A stretch of 64,000 bases of DNA from assembly GCA_030620095.1 (NCBI GenBank), contig JAUTXW010000868.1, positions 846,001 to 910,000 on the forward strand. The letters run 5' to 3'. Below are positions 12,174-24,385 of the stretch, piece after piece. This stretch comes from Kuschelorhynchus macadamiae (Eukaryota; Arthropoda; Insecta; Coleoptera; Curculionidae). The notes under the pieces were generated by a model that ran no database searches, was not told the origin of the DNA, and was given only the letters and a program-made list of their open reading frames with translations. A program made the translations under genes and the position numbers. Position 1 is the first letter of the stretch. The number at the start of each line of letters is the position of its first letter.

Positions 12174-12400
12174 AGCGAACCACCACGTAGGCGCGTGTGA
12201 AAGGTAGCCAAGACCTAATTGGAGTACCTTAGAATTCGAGTCTCTTTCCTTCCAAAGAGGAATTGCAGAACCTCGACTGGGGCTAGATGCTCTCTTTTAT
12301 TAGAAGGAAAGGCCGCCCATGTAGGCATTTGGAGTGAAATCGTTGGAATTAAGGTTTCTCAAAAGGAAATTAAGGCCTAGTCGCTGGGATTGTCCTCCCC
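12174..12400 (-). repeat. GC-richer interspersed repeat, copy 2
   Basis: The reverse complement carries, in order, CCCAGCGACTAGGCCT, CCTTCTAAT, GAGAGCATCTAGCCCCAGTC and GAGGTTCTGCAATTCCTC, matching 3540-3810. Its left boundary lies a few bases from the (TA)n array. No protein-coding signal is visible. Confidence 0.6.
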
Positions 12401-13769
12401 CCCTTATTACTGCGACTTTTATAGGCCCTATATAGCCAAGAAATTTGGACATTCAAGGTGTTCCATTTCTCATATCGGATTTTCAAATTTCTGGTAAACT
12501 TTTGAAACTTTTGTATTTATTGTTAAAATAAGGTCAGTATGGCATGAATCAATACACCGAACGGGACCTTATACTCATATAATTTATACTCTTGAAAATA
12601 TTGAAAGGGCCTGGATCAGTGCAACAAAATTTATTACGTTATGCCGCCAGGCATGCGATTACGCTGAATATATCGGATGAAAATTTTAAGATTTATTTTG
12701 TATCAAAACTTACATTATCGTCCATTTAAAATACTTACCGTTTAGAAGTTGAAAAAGTTGATCAAACTCCTTCTTTATATTTCTACAGACATATTTTGAA
12801 ATTGTTAAATACGGCACATTTTCATTTGAAGAAAAAAAAGATTGGTTTGAGGATGCAGTAAACGGAGTTAACGAAAAGTTGCTTTACTATTACTATAAGT
12901 ATTATGCAACACTTTAGGAAGCGATTGCAGCTGGATATCAGTGAGAATGAGGAATATCTTAAGAATGTAATTTATAAATATTAAAAAGTTGCCAAAAATA
13001 AAGTTTATGATTTTTTACCAGTTTTTTTGTACCATTTAATTTATGATCGGAAAGTACGCTTTTAAACATACTATCTACTTTCACATACAGCTCGAGGTAA
13101 CCAGGAGTCTAATGCAATATACTCTGTCAAATTATCGGCCTTCCCTGTTCATTATCTTCACCGCAAAATTTTCAGTTGTTTTTTTTAAGACCTAATTTAA
13201 TTTTCACACAAATTCTAATTTGCTATCTAAAATTACTGATACCACAAAAGCGTAGTTGACAAATAAATTAAAATTAAATACATAGGTGCGTCTCTGTACA
13301 AACTGTCCAAATAAACAAGCTAATATTTTAAACGTAAATTCAAATAGAAACTACCATATTTACGGCGTAGCCATATACAAAATTATTCATCAACCCTGTG
13401 AGCCCAGGAAGGCATTAAAAATTTGCAATCGGTCGTTTACTCTATACCTTTTTAAGATTTTTGAGATATTATTATTGGAGGCAGTTAGAGTTGCTAGTTG
13501 ATTTGAATTCACCTAGAGTCTCCGAGAATTGCATTTATGATCCTAGTTAGCAACAAAATTCTTCCCGAAAAATAAAAATAAATTTTAGTTGTCAAAATCT
13601 TGCAACAACGGTAGACTAGAGAAAATTCGACAGAAAATCGACAGACTGAAAATGAGGCACAAAATCATTATAATCGCATAGTTTTCGGCGGCAAAAATGC
13701 CCTCACAAATTTCTTTCTTGATAAAATGGAAGCCAGCCTTTTGGACGCTTACCAAAAACATTAATCAAA
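12401..13769. other. Mostly unrecognised AT-rich sequence
   Basis: At 12900-12984 (+) a short frame reads SIMQHFRKRLQLDISENEEY and then stops. It resembles the extreme C-terminus of mariner-type transposases (F-x-x-R-L-x-x-C-I-x-x-N-G-x-x-F), but the key Cys and Gly are absent and nothing upstream supports it. Confidence 0.25.
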
Positions 13770-14835
13770 ACTTCTCTATCCCACCCTTAACGTCTTATGA
13801 TGAAATATTCTACACTCCTAAAGGAAAAGCTGAACCCATTTCCCTCTCTCATTGTTCCGGCTTTGCCTCATAATATTACCTTTACAATAAAAAAAGTTCG
13901 GCGTATTTTCAAAATACTTTATACTTAAATGTCCTCGTGCCACACTCCGAAAAAAATGCACCTCTAAACTAGCCCGTATCCTCACTAGATTATTCCAAGT
14001 GTCCTATCATAAGGGCATTTTTCCCAACAGCTAGAAATCTCCTCGTACAGGCTGTTCCCAAAAGAGACTTAAAACCCTTGTCTCCAACAACGGAACAATG
14101 TTCCTACTCCTCAATAAAAGTTGGGGATTAGATATGTATATAAATATTATTTTTTTAAATTACCTTGAATGGTATAAATGTATCCATGACACGGTAGCGC
14201 CAATAAAGGTACACAGCATATACTCATATCCTACAAAAATGAACAAATCCATCGAATTCCATAAAGAATTTCAAATTATTTTCATAGCATAGCCTGGCAT
14301 GATGCACTTCTTTACTAACTTGGTCATGCACCTGTCTTTCACTAAATGAACACAGGTGTCCTATCCTATTCCTTCTGCACTTCAATAATCTACTTTCTTC
14401 TACCAGTAATACTCTCGGCCATTCTGAAGAAAGTACACTCCATTCCAACATACCATTTCCAACATAAAATTTCCAGTACTGAAAGGGATATACTGACTTG
14501 ATTCGATCTTAACCGAGGATCTCCATAAAATCGTAGAATTGGGAGCAAAGACACAATCATTTCTAGTATGTCACAAATTATCTTCCAGTACCTACATCAC
14601 TCAAATTACTAATCAAATTCATGAATTTAAAAATTACTTTAACCTAGTTAGCATCGGTTTTCAGAAGTAACTTCTCTGGAATGATCACATCACGTAAATT
14701 GCCACGGCACGCCAAAGAAAATGCTTTTCTTCTGCCAACCAAATCCTTTATACACCGCAAATCACCCACATCCTCGAGTATTTCTCTCATATATGGCGAG
14801 TAGCATCTCTTTCAATCCTTAATATTCTTGAATTT
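13770..14835 (+). pseudogene. Non-LTR retrotransposon reverse transcriptase relic
   Basis: Conceptual translation in shifting frames gives LARILTRLFQVSYHKGIFP, followed by a LVQAVPKRDLKT segment, the N-terminal RT region with consensus K-x-G-x-x-P-x-x-W-K-x-x-x-V-x-P-V-P-K-K. Later come GAKTQSFLVCHKLSSSTY, corresponding to the N-x-x-K-T-x-x-L region after the catalytic box, then LLWNDHI and YFSHIWR, corresponding to W-x-x-H-I and the later S-H-I-W. Many stops and frameshifts interrupt it and the Y-x-D-D box is not found. It is distinct from the RT relics at 10925 and 27704. Confidence 0.7.
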
Positions 14836-16243
14836 GAGAAAAATTGGATAAGCAATAAACAGTTTTATAATAATATTTTTTTAAGATTTCACTAGGCCGC
14901 CATTTTGTTTCGTTATACGATTACAATACTTTCCTTTTATGAGGGAAATAAAAAGAAGAAAACATGATAGCATCTTCGTTACTGCCGTTACATTACAAAA
15001 TCTTCTTAGTTTTTTGTGAGAATTATTTATAACTGTAAGGAAAAAGTACCTTTTTTATTTCATTTTTTAGTTTTTACCTTAACTAGCGTAGCCAGAGGGA
15101 CAGCTGCCCCTCCCCTCAGATGTATTTAAAATATACTTTATGGTTTCAACATGACGTAAGCTAAGTTTTGTGTCACTCAAGATGCTAGATAAACTTAAAA
15201 CGTGTATTAGATACGTATTTTTTAATTGTTTTTTGTCTTAGGTCTATAAAACTTGTTATATGTTTCAATTTTAACAATAATCTGTAAAATCGCTTAAAAT
15301 GCCATTTATTTGAATTTGACTGGTTTAATAATATATCCAAGGCGGTTTCTAGAGGTGAGAGAACGGGGTCAAGAAGGCGATTAGTAATGCTAGTGCGCTG
15401 AGCACCATATTCTAACAAATAATCCTAACTACTTTAACATACAAATTTAGTTCAATGTCAAGATTTCAAACAAGGCAAAAATTTAGATATTTAATTTGTT
15501 AAACACTTCAAATTTTGACAGACGTAGGAGTTAATAGTATTATTTTATATTCGTAGATAAAAAAGATTACAATTTTTACTCCGTTTGCTTAAGAATTTTA
15601 CTCTGAAACATGAAATCTATAATTCCAAATATCCCATAGTACTTACAATTGCTTAAAATGCTAAAACTGCTTTGTAGTTTCACTCTCTAAAAATTATATT
15701 TCTCCAATTTCCAAATATATTTCAAAATTTAAATTAAAAATCAATAACACACTTTTAACAGGCACACTAATACATATACAGTTTTAATCACAGCAGAGGA
15801 GAGACAATTAGTTTATTAAAATTATCAAGTATGCTAGTCGAAGTTTTAGATAAAAATAATATTTGCTAGCAAAACATCGCTTTTTATGGACTTTGTGAAA
15901 AGTTAGCGTAGCGATAACTTTAGATTTTGTTTTAGATTCTGTCTATTTGCATTTGAGTCAATTCAGACCGGCTTACTAATTATCTTGAAATTTGTTTTAA
16001 AGTGCACTGAACTGCAAACTCGTAACTTATGGTTATCTATCTACATCTTATCTTTAATTGCATTTTTTTAAAATTGCTGTTTAAAGTTTATTTATTTTTC
16101 CTAATATAAGTTACCTACAAACACACTAATCTACAAAATAGGTTTAACCTCCATCCCCTACATTGATATTAAAAAGTTTATCTTACTTACAGTAACCAAC
16201 AAAATGTTTAGGTTCCTTCAAAGGTTATCAATCCGACGCTATG

Positions 16244-16245
<2 letters not shown>
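14836..16245. other. Intergenic sequence; possible hAT end fragment near 15090
   Basis: TAGCGTAGCCAGAGGGACAG at about 15084 resembles the terminal motif of some hAT elements (GGCGTAGCCAG). No matching opposite terminus or target duplication was found, so it is not called as an element. The rest is unrecognised. Confidence 0.3.

Positions 16246-16310
<65 letters not shown>
16246..16310. repeat. (AT)n microsatellite at the 5' edge of Penelope copy 3
   Basis: About 65 bases of AT repeats pass without spacer into Penelope sequence at 16311 (GTTACACGGTTGTCTTATC). Confidence 0.95.
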
Positions 16311-16313
<3 letters not shown>

Positions 16314-18217
16314 ACACGGTTGTCTTATCGTACTAAAACTAGAAAAAATAATACCATACTTCGAAATGCTAGTAAGGCTTTACTGAGAGAATAAATCCAG
16401 TACGTAAGTATGACAATCTCCAAAAAAAAATCGGGTCAGCCACAAGTTTCATCAGCAGATGTCGATAAAGTAGTACAGAATATATCGTGCTACAACCTCT
16501 CAGAAAGTTAAAAATCCGTACTAGTAAGGGTTTTAATTTTGCGATATCTCCTAAGGAAATTCCTAAAGAAGAAATAATAGCTGGAGTGGAAGCTGTCCTT
16601 GACTCCTCTGAAGAAACGAAAGCAGAGGAGATTCGACAAGAAGTGGCAATAATTTTAAGATCAAGCAAACCACCGGAACAAAACCTAAATGCCATTGAAC
16701 AGAGAGCCCTAACAAAGCTTCGAAAGAATAAAGACATCACAATCATTCCAGCAGATAAAGGAACGCAACCGTAGTTATGAATACCCAAGACTACATACAA
16801 AAAATGCAGGATATCCTACAAGACAATTGTTATAAGCCTGTTCCAAGAGACTCGACTACATATCTAGAGAAAACAACTAAAAATAAAATATTCACCAATC
16901 ATCCCCGAAATACATAAAAACATCTTTCTGAAATAATTCAACCAGCTGTCGAAAAAGCTGATTCATTTGTCAAAAACTCGGAGAAAACGACATCATAGTA
17001 AGCCTAGATGTCAAGTTTTTGTATACTAGTCTCGGAGCATTTCCTTAAAAATACTTATTTTTCCTCGCTATAACCAGTAGTAGCAAATTTATTTATGATA
17101 TACTTCGAGAAAGAAGCTCTTGAGAAAGCAAGTTTGAAGCCGAAGTTATTATTTATTAAATTTTTGTATGGTTATACAGAGCCCGAAAACTTTTTAACTC
17201 ACGTAAATTGAATACATCCCAGAATACAATTTACCCTAGAGTTAGAGGAATTTCTGGGATGTATTCAATTTACGTGAGTTAAAAAGTTTTCGGGCTCTGT
17301 ATAACAACAAACTTCCATTTTTAGATCTTCTGATCACAAAACTGATAACGAACATTTCGAATACACTGTGTACAGAAAACCAACACATACCGACAGATAT
17401 TTAAATGCAAGATCACATCATCACCCAGCACAAAATCAAGCTGTGGCCAACACTCTAATATCTGGTGCTTTAAAGAAAAATGGCTACACAAATCACGCTA
17501 TAGAGAAAGCTATTAATGCACAGGGTTCCCAAACAACGAACACCAAAAATTACGAAACCACAAAACAACAAGTAATCTTACCATATATAAAGGGCACAAC
17601 AGACAGAATCGAAAGAATTCTTACAAAACACAACATACAAACATTAAACAAACTCCAAACAACTGGGAACATTCAGCATTCTATGCCAGGACTGTGAAAA
17701 GCTGTACATGGGGCAAACTCACAGGCGAATATCAGCAAGAGTAGAAGAAAATAAACTCAGCATCAGAAACAAACAAACAACCTCGGCTCTATTTTTACAT
17801 CATCAGGAAACCGGCCACAAAATAAATTTCGATTGGTGTAGGGAGATTGCCAATATAGAGCATTATACCACCAGAATAATTCGAGAAGCCATAGAAATAG
17901 AAAAACAAGGTGATTTAAATAAAAGGGAAGAACGGAAGACAATAATCGACAAATCTAAAATCACAAAAAGTTAAGAGGAATTAACGCAGCAACAACAACA
18001 ACATACGGAAAACATAAATAATGACTAATGGCCACTTAGGCCTCAGGAAGCTCACAGTGGCTAACACTTCAGTTTCTATTCGGACGCGAAAAGGAAAGCT
18101 TCGAAAATGCCAAATGTGAATTTAGCAAAACTGTTCATTTCAGAACGACAGTAGTGAACGGATATACACCCAGAATGAAAACACATTGGATTTTTCCATC
18201 CGTGAAGGACTAAGAAT

Positions 18218-18221
<4 letters not shown>
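16311..18221 (+). pseudogene. Penelope-like retroelement, degraded copy 3
   Basis: This is a colinear but heavily damaged relative of the Penelope copies at 57.5-62.8 kb. Recognisable pieces include KGFNFAISPKEIPKEEIIAG (about 16527-16590), RKNKDITIIPADKGT (RT N-terminal motif), the motif A remnant VSLDVK (about 17000), VYRKPTHTDRYLNAR (17368 on), and the GIY-YIG remnant beginning LYMGQTHRRISARVEENKLS near 17700. Large deletions removed the YVDD region and much of the palm domain, and there are several frameshifts. The 3' end (about 18055-18221) carries pseudo-LTR sequence with a deletion in the TTTGGCGAAACG segment. The copy is clearly older than the pair at 57-63 kb and is flanked on both sides by (TA)n. 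Confidence 0.9.
17171..17305. repeat. Perfect 54-bp inverted repeat, 27-bp loop
   Basis: 17171-17224 is the exact reverse complement of 17252-17305. The left arm matches ordinary Penelope coding sequence, so the right arm is a local inverted duplication of it rather than an ancestral feature. Confidence 0.95.

Positions 18222-18288
<67 letters not shown>
18222..18288. repeat. (TA)n microsatellite at the 3' end of Penelope copy 3
   Basis: About 67 bases of TA repeats follow the pseudo-LTR end AAGAATCAACA and directly precede the outer end of the 7.4-kb palindrome. Confidence 0.95.
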
Positions 18289-18292
<4 letters not shown>

Positions 18293-19002
18293 AGCTCGAC
18301 TACTCTACAAAAACTCTCGACGGGTTTCATTAATATCATTAGTTGTTTAGATTTGAGTTGAATATTGATGTTGGTTTTAAGTGCGACCCCTTATTGACTT
18401 GAATATTGACGCCATGTAAAATTATCCTATAGGAGCATATCACAAAATTGATTGGTTTGATTATTGTTTCCATTTTATTAATTTTGGAAATTTAGTTTTA
18501 TCGAGCTAGGTTAGTATTATATGATTAATATTAGGAGTTAAGTGTAATGTAATCATATGAAACTACGGTACATAAGTTATTAATCCGCAACTTACCAAAT
18601 ATATTTTCTATTTCATTAATTGGTGGTAATACAATATGCAGCTCTTTATTAAAGACTGTATCTAAACTGTCTTGCCTTACCAAAGGATTTAATATATTAC
18701 ACATTTTATATTTTATGTCAATGAGTAAATACCGAGTACTTTATTTCGCAATTTTATAGAAATAATTTTCTGTTTTATATGCGCTGAAAACAAGAGGAAA
18801 TTAGATTGGACCTTAAAACCTTGAAACTCCTCCTCCCTGCAAGATGGATACGCGAGATTTCAGTTTCTGGTACAATTGTTTAATATAGACTCGGAATTTT
18901 GTAGGTTTCTTTACAGCAAATCTAACCAATCCTAACCTAACCTAATCCTAAATATTTATTAATTACAAGTTTTGTTAAAAAAAAATTTAAAAAATGTCAT
19001 CC

Positions 19003-19090
19003 GCCTGTATGTATGGGAATTCGAACACATATGCGTGTCTTTATTCTTTCGTCCAAAGCCGAGTGTCCTACCGACAGGCTAGGAAGTCCA
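19003..19090 (-). repeat. tRNA-like (SINE head type) segment, left arm
   Basis: On the minus strand it carries an A-box-like TAGCCTGTCGGTAGGACAC and, about 40 bases on, a B-box-like GTGTTCGAATTCC. It is the mirror of 24875-24960. No acceptor stem pairing or clean tRNA fold is evident. Confidence 0.5.
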
Positions 19091-19225
19091 TGCTCAACTT
19101 TAGTATTTTTTATACTTCGCCTCTCGCCAACAGCAACCAATGTCATCACAGGGGCTAACTTGCCTTTGCAACTGTATTAGAAACTGAAATCTATCGATTA
19201 CATTGATTGATCAAGATGTTACAAA

Positions 19226-19605
19226 TAGGGATGAGCGATGTATCGATATATCTATTGTTATCGCTAGGGCAGCGACCAATCAAACAACAGTAGGTAAATA
19301 AAAAAATATCGGTATAACGTTAAGTGGGGATATGTGTGCAATAATGCCGATGGGTAGCTGATAATATCGATAGGTAGCCGAGAATATCAATAGTTATGGA
19401 TAAACAAATTACATATTTACAATGAGGATTTATTTTTTGCTCTTGAATATTTTTTCGCAAATATCCCGACAGGGAACAATGAACTATGGATAGGGATAGA
19501 TGTCTATAAGTCGAATACTTTTGACATCGATAACTAAAATATATCGATAGGTGATGTGCTATCGCCTATCGATAGGTAAAAATCCAGTATCGCCCATCAT
19601 TACTC
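19226..19605 (+). repeat. ATCG-rich interspersed element, copy 2 (left arm)
   Basis: It starts near ATAGGGATGAGCGATG and ends near GTATCGCCCATCATTACT, imperfect inverted termini, with many internal TATCGATA motifs shared with 8448-8755. Confidence 0.65.
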
Positions 19606-20887
19606 ACAAACTATATTGTTAGTTAATAAACTATTATTTGTAATTATGTTGTCCAAAAATGTAATATTTTAATTATTGGCTAAAAAGTTTAATATAAAGT
19701 AATTGTTAAAAAAAAACGTTGCCATGATATTTAAGAACTGAGAGTGCAGCAGTATAAATCACTATATGTATATATCTGATAAAAATAATATTCCCTCTTT
19801 GTGCAGGAATAAACAAAGGTGTTACATTATTACATTATATACATTAACTAATAATTTTTTATAAAACAAATAAACTGACTGAAAAAAATACTAAAAAATA
19901 AAAAATAATATTTTATTTTGTCTTGGAAATTTGACTTCACAAAACATTCTTGTATTGAGTGTCTTAATGCCTAGTGCCTCATTAGTAATGTTTATTTACT
20001 ACTTATATTACAACACGGAATAAATTTTTTTTGTGTTTTTTTTATTTGAAATCGATTTTATTCTTTTATAAAAAATATATTTCTCATTCACTTATTAAAT
20101 TTAAATTTCATTGAAAAGGTCAGATTCAAAATGTTCGAGGCTTAAATTTAGGACTAATAAGTAATAAGATCCATTGCACTTAAATTTTTTTTAGAATCAT
20201 AATTATCAATGTTAAATAAAATTCGCCATATACTCTATACCTACAGATCATCAATAATACAAAATATCAAAAATTTAAATGATTAGTAGAATTAAAGTTA
20301 TTGCCCCCAAAAACCCAAAAAACTATATGAAATATGATATTTTGGATTAAGCCGCGTCGTATAAATTTCACCTCCTCCCCACCACACGCATACACAGTTA
20401 TTGACACAAAAAACATTTTGTGACCGTAATAAAATTGTTTAATATTATTACTATTGACTTAGATTACAAATTATTACCAACCGAAAATAAAAACCCCGAA
20501 AATGATATGAAAGTCGATATATAGGTTAACCCCCTTACCCCCCTTAACTCGCTCACGAAAAAGATTCAAAATGGCGCCATTTTGTTTTTACCGTTTTTCT
20601 GTTATAAAAGGAAAAATATTTTTTTAATAAAACACCCTATCTTATATTTTAAAATCTGCGTAAAATTCTCAATACACATTTTATTAAGAACACTTTTTAT
20701 GAAAGTCAACAGTTTTTTTGCGAAAATAAGGGTCTAATAGTCATAATTTGATGTATTACCTTTTATTAAAATACCTGCACACAAAAGGTTACCTGATATG
20801 TATGGCAATGTCAGTTTTGTTGATTTATGAAAATGGATCACTTAACTGATACCTAAAGAATTCAAATTTTAATTATACTGGGTTATG

Positions 20888-21560
20888 GGGATAGAATGCG
20901 AAACCTGCAAGATGTTTGCAACATTTTTAATGACAAATATCTTAACAGAAATCCAATAATAAAATCTACCGTAAGTGAAATTAACAAAACATTTCGTGAA
21001 ACTGGAATGTAAAAGATCCTGTATGTTCTGGCAGACCTAAACCGCAACAGATGGTGAGAAAACTCTACCAGAACATTAGGAAGAAAAAATGACGTCTCAC
21101 ACATATCCGTAGACCGATTTCTAAAAACCGAAAACATCTATCCATACAAAATAACTATGGTGCAAGAACTCTCTGAGGATTATCACGATAGGCGCTTGGA
21201 ATTTTGTAAAATCATGAATGCAATACGAATCTAAATTGTGTCAATCAAATTATTTTTTTTGACGAAGCACCTTTTTTTTTTTAACGAAAAAGTTAACAGG
21301 CATAATTGTCGATAATTGGGATAGGGAAAATCCACATCGGATACGTGAAAATCATACTCAATTTCCCCAAAAGGTAAATGTTTGGTGTGGTATAAAGGGT
21401 ACATAGAAATTGAATAGACGAATCGAGGAGACTGGCATTCTTTTCAATGTATTAAATGTTTTCTACAGTATTTGGCCTACTCTTAGGAAAGTAAATAGAC
21501 AACATTTTAAAAACCTTCCTTTTTCATTAATTTATAGTTCGTTATATTAGGTATTTCTTT
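20888..21560 (+). pseudogene. Mariner/IS630-type transposase relic, left arm
   Basis: In-order pieces of a transposase are visible: INKTFRETG near 20983, SGRPK (the G-R-P linker between helix-turn-helix motifs), HISVDRFLKTENIYPYK, MVQELSEDYHDRRLEFCK, then VNRHNCR, and after a frameshift NWDRENPHRIRENHTQFPQK followed by VNVWCGIKGT, the conserved segment around the second catalytic Asp. The H-x-D-G-A-P-x-H and W-P-x-R-S-P-D-L-x-P-L-D segments are missing, so the 3' third of the gene is lost. Stops and frameshifts make it non-functional. The minus-strand frame over the same bases is only a shadow. Confidence 0.8.
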
Positions 21561-21620
21561 TTTGTATTGTATTGTTTCCGTTGTTTTTTACAACCTACTT
21601 TTAAAGTTGAAATGCTGTTT

Positions 21621-21731
21621 TCTCATGCTAGTGTTTTGATAGCAAGATGAGGAATTATTGTGCTTTCTGGTCTGCCAAAAGATGTTGTATATTCAGCATC
21701 TTTTACCTTTCCAGTTTCACGAAATGTTTTA
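21621..21731 (-). pseudogene. Mariner transposase N-terminal fragment, inner copy (left)
   Basis: Mirror of 22247-22357 within the left arm. Reading on the minus strand gives the same FRETGKVKDAEYTTSFGRP fragment. Confidence 0.6.
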
Positions 21732-22246
21732 CACATATATATAATTTGATATGATATATTGATCAAGAAACACTATTTTACATTTTTTTGTTATTTTGAC
21801 CATCTTTACCGAATTTAGAAAACAAAATAGTTCTAAGACGTACTTTTATATATGTTCGAGTTCTTCAGCTCTGCTATTCTGTTCCCTAATTATTTTTATT
21901 AAAATTATATAAATTCAGAAAAGTCTTAAAGCAATTTTTTATTAAAATTAAATAGATATCTCTTAAACCATTATCTTGATCAAAAAACACTATTTTACAT
22001 TGTTTTATTATTTTAACGAGCTTTATTTAATTTTAATAAAAAATTGCTTTAAGACTTTTCTGAATTTATATAATTTTAATAAAAATAATTAGGGAACAGA
22101 ATAGCAGAGCTGAAGAACTCGAACATATATAAAAGTACGTCTTAGAACTATTTTGTTTTCTAAATTCGGTAAAGATGGTCAAAATAACAAAAAAATGTAA
22201 AATAGTGTTTCTTGATCAATATATCATATCAAATTATATATATATG

Positions 22247-22357
22247 TGTAAAACATTTCGTGAAACTGGAAAGGTAAAAGATGCTGAATATACAACATCT
22301 TTTGGCAGACCAGAAAGCACAATAATTCCTCATCTTGCTATCAAAACACTAGCATGA
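22247..22357 (+). pseudogene. Mariner transposase N-terminal fragment, inner copy (right)
   Basis: CKTFRETGKVKDAEYTTSFG then RPESTIIPHLA parallels the FRETGNVKDPVCSGRP region of the larger relic and ends at a stop at 22355-22357. It faces the larger relic in the opposite orientation. It is a partial, separately diverged copy of the DNA-binding region of the same transposase family. Confidence 0.6.
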
Positions 22358-22419
22358 GAAAACAGCATTTCAACTTTAAAAGTAGGTTGTAAAAAACAAC
22401 GGAAACAATACAATACAAA

Positions 22420-23093
22420 AAAGAAATACCTAATATAACGAACTATAAATTAATGAAAAGGGAAGGTTTTTAAAATGTTGTCTATTTACTTTCCTAAGAG
22501 TAGGCCAAATACTGTAGAAAACATTTAATACATTGAAAAGAATGCCAGTCTCCTCGATTCGTCTATTCAATTTCTATGTACCCTTTATACCACACCAAAC
22601 ATTTACCTTTTGGGGAAATTGAGTATGATTTTCACGTATCCGATGTGGATTTTCCCTATCCCAATTATCGACAATTATGCCTGTTAACTTTTTCGTTAAA
22701 AAAAAAAAGGTGCTTCGTCAAAAAAAATAATTTGATTGACACAATTTAGATTCGTATTGCATTCATGATTTTACAAAATTCCAAGCGCCTATCGTGATAA
22801 TCCTCAGAGAGTTCTTGCACCATAGTTATTTTGTATGGATAGATGTTTTCGGTTTTTAGAAATCGGTCTACGGACATGTGTGAGACGTCATTTTTTCTTC
22901 CTAATGTTCTGGTAGAGTTTTCTCACCATCTGTTGCGGTTTAGGTCTGCCAGAACATACAGGATCTTTTACATTCCAGTTTCACGAAATGTTTTGTTAAT
23001 TTCACTTACGGGAGATTTTATTATTGGATTTCTGTTAAGATATTTGTCATTAAAAATGTTGCAAACATCTTGCAGGTTTCGCATTCTATCCCC
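22420..23093 (-). pseudogene. Mariner/IS630-type transposase relic, right arm
   Basis: This is the mirror copy of 20888-21560 with at least one substitution (a GTA/GGA difference in the region encoding the first helix-turn-helix). It contains the same motifs, RENPHRIRENHTQFPQK and VNVWCGI, and the same 3' loss, so the gene was already broken before the palindrome formed. Confidence 0.8.
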
Positions 23094-24385
23094 ATAACCC
23101 AGAATAATTAAAATTTGAATTCTTTAGGTATCAGTTAAGTGATCCATTTTCATAAATCAACAAAACTGACATTGCCATACATATCAGGTAACCTTTTGTG
23201 TGCAGGTATTTTAATAAAAGGTAATACATCAAATTATGACTATTAGACCCTTATTTTCGCAAAAAAACTGTTGACTTTCATAAAAAGTGTTCTTAATAAA
23301 ATGTGTATTGAGAATTTTACGCAGATTTTAAAATATAAGATAGGGTGTTTTATTAAAAAAATATTTTTCCTTTTATAACAGAAAAACGGTAAAAACAAAA
23401 TGGCGCCATTTTGAATCTTTTTCGTGAGCGAGTTAAGGGGGGTAAGGGGGTTAACCTATATATCGACTTTCATATCATTTTCGGGGTTTTTATTTTCGGT
23501 TGGTAATAATTTGTAATCTAAGTCAATAGTAATAATATTAAACAATTTTATTACGGTCACAAAATGTTTTTTGTGTCAATAACTGTGTATGCGTGTGGTG
23601 GGGAGGAGGTGAAATTTATACGACGCGGCTTAATCCAAAATATCATATTTCATATAGTTTTTTGGGTTTTTGGGGGCAATAACTTTAATTCTACTAATCA
23701 TTTAAATTTTTGATATTTTGTATTATTGATGATCTGTAGGTATAGAGTATATGGCGAATTTTATTTAACATTGATAATTATGATTCTAAAAAAAATTTAA
23801 GTGCAATGGATCTTATTACTTATTAGTCCTAAATTTAAGCCTCGAACATTTTGAATCTGACCTTTTCAATGAAATTTAAATTTAATAAGTGAATGAGAAA
23901 TATATTTTTTATAAAAGAATAAAATCGATTTCAAATAAAAAAAACACAAAAAAAATTTATTCCGTGTTGTAATATAAGTAGTAAATAAACATTACTAATG
24001 AGGCACTAGGCATTAAGACACTCAATACAAGAATGTTTTGTGAAGTCAAATTTCCAAGACAAAATAAAATATTATTTTTTATTTTTTAGTATTTTTTTCA
24101 GTCAGTTTATTTGTTTTATAAAAAATTATTAGTTAATGTATATAATGTAATAATGTAACACCTTTGTTTATTCCTGCACAAAGAGGGAATATTATTTTTA
24201 TCAGATATATACATATAGTGATTTATACTGCTGCACTCTCAGTTCTTAAATATCATGGCAACGTTTTTTTTAACAATTACTTTATATTAAACTTTTTAGC
24301 CAATAATTAAAATATTACATTTTTGGACAACATAATTACAAATAATAGTTTATTAACTAACAATATAGTTTGTGAGTAATGATGG

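Larger units (their letters stand above)
18287..21954 (+). repeat. Left arm of a 7.4-kb palindrome
   Basis: The outer end TTTGTTAGCTCGACTACTC matches, reverse complemented, the sequence ending at 25677. The inner end ATTAAAATTAAATA (21941-21954) is mirrored at 22024. The arm is 3668 bp against 3654 bp on the right. I see only scattered differences, for example one base in the mariner relic (20971 region), CTGCAAGATGG against CTGCATGATGG, and a ~17-base deletion in the right arm near 24400. Contents: ATCG-rich element, tRNA-like segment, mariner relics. Confidence 0.97.

Noticed and set aside
12900..12984. Possible mariner transposase C-terminus (HFRKRLQLDISENEEY)
   Set aside because: About 20 residues, key Cys and Gly missing, no upstream transposase sequence.
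15084..15420. Possible hAT end TAGCGTAGCCAGAGG and a 77-codon minus-strand frame
   Set aside because: No opposite terminus, no 8-bp duplication, and the frame has no hAT motif.
18900..18960. TTAGG-like units (CCTAACCTAACCTAATCC), mirrored near 25020
   Set aside because: Only two or three imperfect units; too short to call an interstitial telomere repeat, though TTAGG is the usual insect telomere unit.
20883..21137. 84-codon minus-strand frame, mirrored at 22843-23097
   Set aside because: It is the antisense shadow of the mariner transposase relic, whose recognisable motifs are on the opposite strand.
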